In this document: in pieces, positions 63,188 through 64,000 of the stretch
Numbering within the stretch: position 1 is the first letter of the stretch
Layout: every line of letters begins with the position of its first letter
Source: Ilyomonas sp965199845
Lineage (GTDB): Bacteria; Bacteroidota; Bacteroidia; Chitinophagales; Chitinophagaceae
Reading direction: 5' to 3'
Length of the DNA: 64,000 bases
Assembly: GCA_965199845.1 (NCBI GenBank)
Contig: CBDATZ010000058.1
Span: 81,492 to 145,491 of the forward strand
Program-made: the position numbers and the translations under genes
The notes under the pieces: generated by a model
The model's database searches: none
What the model saw: the letters and a program-made list of their open reading frames with translations, nothing else
What the model was told of the DNA's origin: nothing

Positions 63188-64000
63188 CTAAACGGTAACT
63201 GTTTTCTTTATCTTATTTTCTTGTAATCTTGGCGCATACCAATACAAAACAATACCGGCAACAATAAGTAATGATGAGATTAATTCGGCTTGTGTAGGAT
63301 GAAAGCCAAATATGCTGTAACGTGTATTGACTCTTATTTTTTCTATGAAGAAACGCTCCAGTCCGTTTACAAATAAATAGATGGCAAACAATCTGCCGGC
63401 AACATTTATTTTTTTGCGGATGCGCCACAAAAAAAGACATAACAGCAAGCCAACTATGATTTCATAAAGCGGTGTCGGGAAAACAGGCAACGGTAAATAA
63501 TTACAAAAGTCGTCCCAACCGCAATGTGCTAACGGAATGCCTTCGTGGTTTACATTGTGTGGATACGTGTACGCAAACATCCAATCGGGCAAGCCCCAGA
63601 AAGACTTAACGGCTACGTGTTGCACCGCGCCGGTAGAAGCAATATGATCTTCGTATAAATTCTGATAACGGCTTAATTGAGAAGTGAACTGATCGGATGT
63701 TGCTAACTGCACTTTACCATCATCATTGCTTATATAAGCACTGTTTACAATGCCCCAGTCGCCATCGCCGGCAACCTGGCAACCCATACGTCCCCAGCCA
63801 TAAGCAAACATTAGTCCCGGCGCAATTGCATCGCAAAGATGAACGTAAGAAAAGTTGTGTTTTTTTGCGTAGAAATATATCGCAATTGCAGCTACAATCA
63901 AACCACCGTAAAAGGTAAGCCCGCTGCGCGAAAACAAATTTCCAATCGGGTCTTCAATAAAACGATCCCAGTTCTCGAGATTATCAAAAAGTTTCGCGCC
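63188..64000 (-). CDS. lgt: Prolipoprotein diacylglyceryl transferase, partial (window edge)
   Basis: The frame runs off the right end of the window and the start is outside. It shows the Lgt pattern: RSGLTFYGGLIVAAIAIYFY (the conserved GGL segment), APGLMFAYGWGRMGCQVAGD with the conserved R-x-GC, then LPVFPTPLYEIIVGLLLCLF and NGLERFFIEKIRVN. Lgt adds diacylglycerol to the lipobox cysteine of lipoproteins at the inner membrane. Several array cassettes encode such lipoproteins. Confidence 0.93.
   Translation of the reverse strand, partial: GAKLFDNLENWDRFIEDPIGNLFSRSGLTFYGGLIVAAIAIYFYAKKHNFSYVHLCDAIAPGLMFAYGWGRMGCQVAGDGDWGIVNSAYISNDDGKVQLATSDQFTSQLSRYQNLYEDHIASTGAVQHVAVKSFWGLPDWMFAYTYPHNVNHEGIPLAHCGWDDFCNYLPLPVFPTPLYEIIVGLLLCLFLWRIRKKINVAGRLFAIYLFVNGLERFFIEKIRVNTRYSIFGFHPTQAELISSLLIVAGIVLYWYAPRLQENKIKKTVTV

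Noticed and set aside
1..64000. tRNA or rRNA genes
   Set aside because: No cloverleaf with a plausible anticodon or rRNA signature was recognised by eye; a dedicated search would be needed.

Overview
The window looks like a chromosome segment from a Bacteroidota bacterium, probably family Chitinophagaceae. This is inferred from a type IX secretion tail on a CotH protein, a TonB-dependent receptor behind a small DUF6660-like gene, a phosphoketolase, TAnnTTTG-type promoters, weak Shine-Dalgarno signals and AT-rich intergenic DNA. No rRNA or tRNA gene was recognised by eye.

Flanks. Positions 1-15,300 carry ordinary chromosomal genes: ADP-ribosylglycohydrolase, phosphoketolase, CotH/T9SS protein, DUF6660-like plus TonB receptor, FtsX/MacB-type permease with a decayed second copy, AraC regulator and SAM methyltransferase. 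Positions 61,676-64,000 carry a threonine-dehydrogenase-like epimerase, an Rrf2 regulator and Lgt (cut by the window edge).

Centre (about 16.6-59.9 kb). This is an integron-like cassette array. About 30 large imperfect palindromes (125-200 bp) begin with an RYYYAAC-like box and end with a GTTRRRY-like box. They separate short gene bodies, and in many bodies the first bases are the reverse complement of the last, as expected if each came from a circular cassette. All cassette ORFs point left (- strand). A tyrosine recombinase (60,073-61,230, also -) sits beside the array with its 3' end toward it, the reverse of class 1 integrons. It lacks the extra region that marks IntI. Cassettes encode a MazEF-like toxin-antitoxin pair, a DNA methyltransferase with a split restriction nuclease, a SIR2-like protein, MORN-repeat and other lipoproteins, small membrane proteins, a SIMPL protein, a YTGPGGG-repeat protein and many unknowns. 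Two kinds of tiny cassette have no gene: type A (six copies, about 151 bp) and type B (three copies, about 164 bp).

Mobile elements exploit the array. Two identical IS110 copies and one IS1111-like element sit inside attC-like sites, and a decayed IS110 marks the distal edge. The IS110 copies carry a bridge-RNA-like hairpin whose loop contains the six bases found at the target. An IS21 element splits a DUF4240 cassette gene. Two identical IS3 copies bracket an 8.1-kb island that splits the restriction nuclease gene into halves 10.7 kb apart.

That island (31.74-39.83 kb) contains the oddest feature: 13 tandem units with a period of about 95 bp, each ending in a 22-nt hairpin (9-bp stem, 4-nt loop) followed by a T-run. 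Several units carry their own TAnnTTTG promoter-like motif. The array lies between two related tiny membrane-peptide genes. It reads as a tandem array of very short transcription units of unknown purpose. The rest of the island is broken genes (SMR-like transporter, KilA-N, LuxR-type tail, SDR) and further IS elements.
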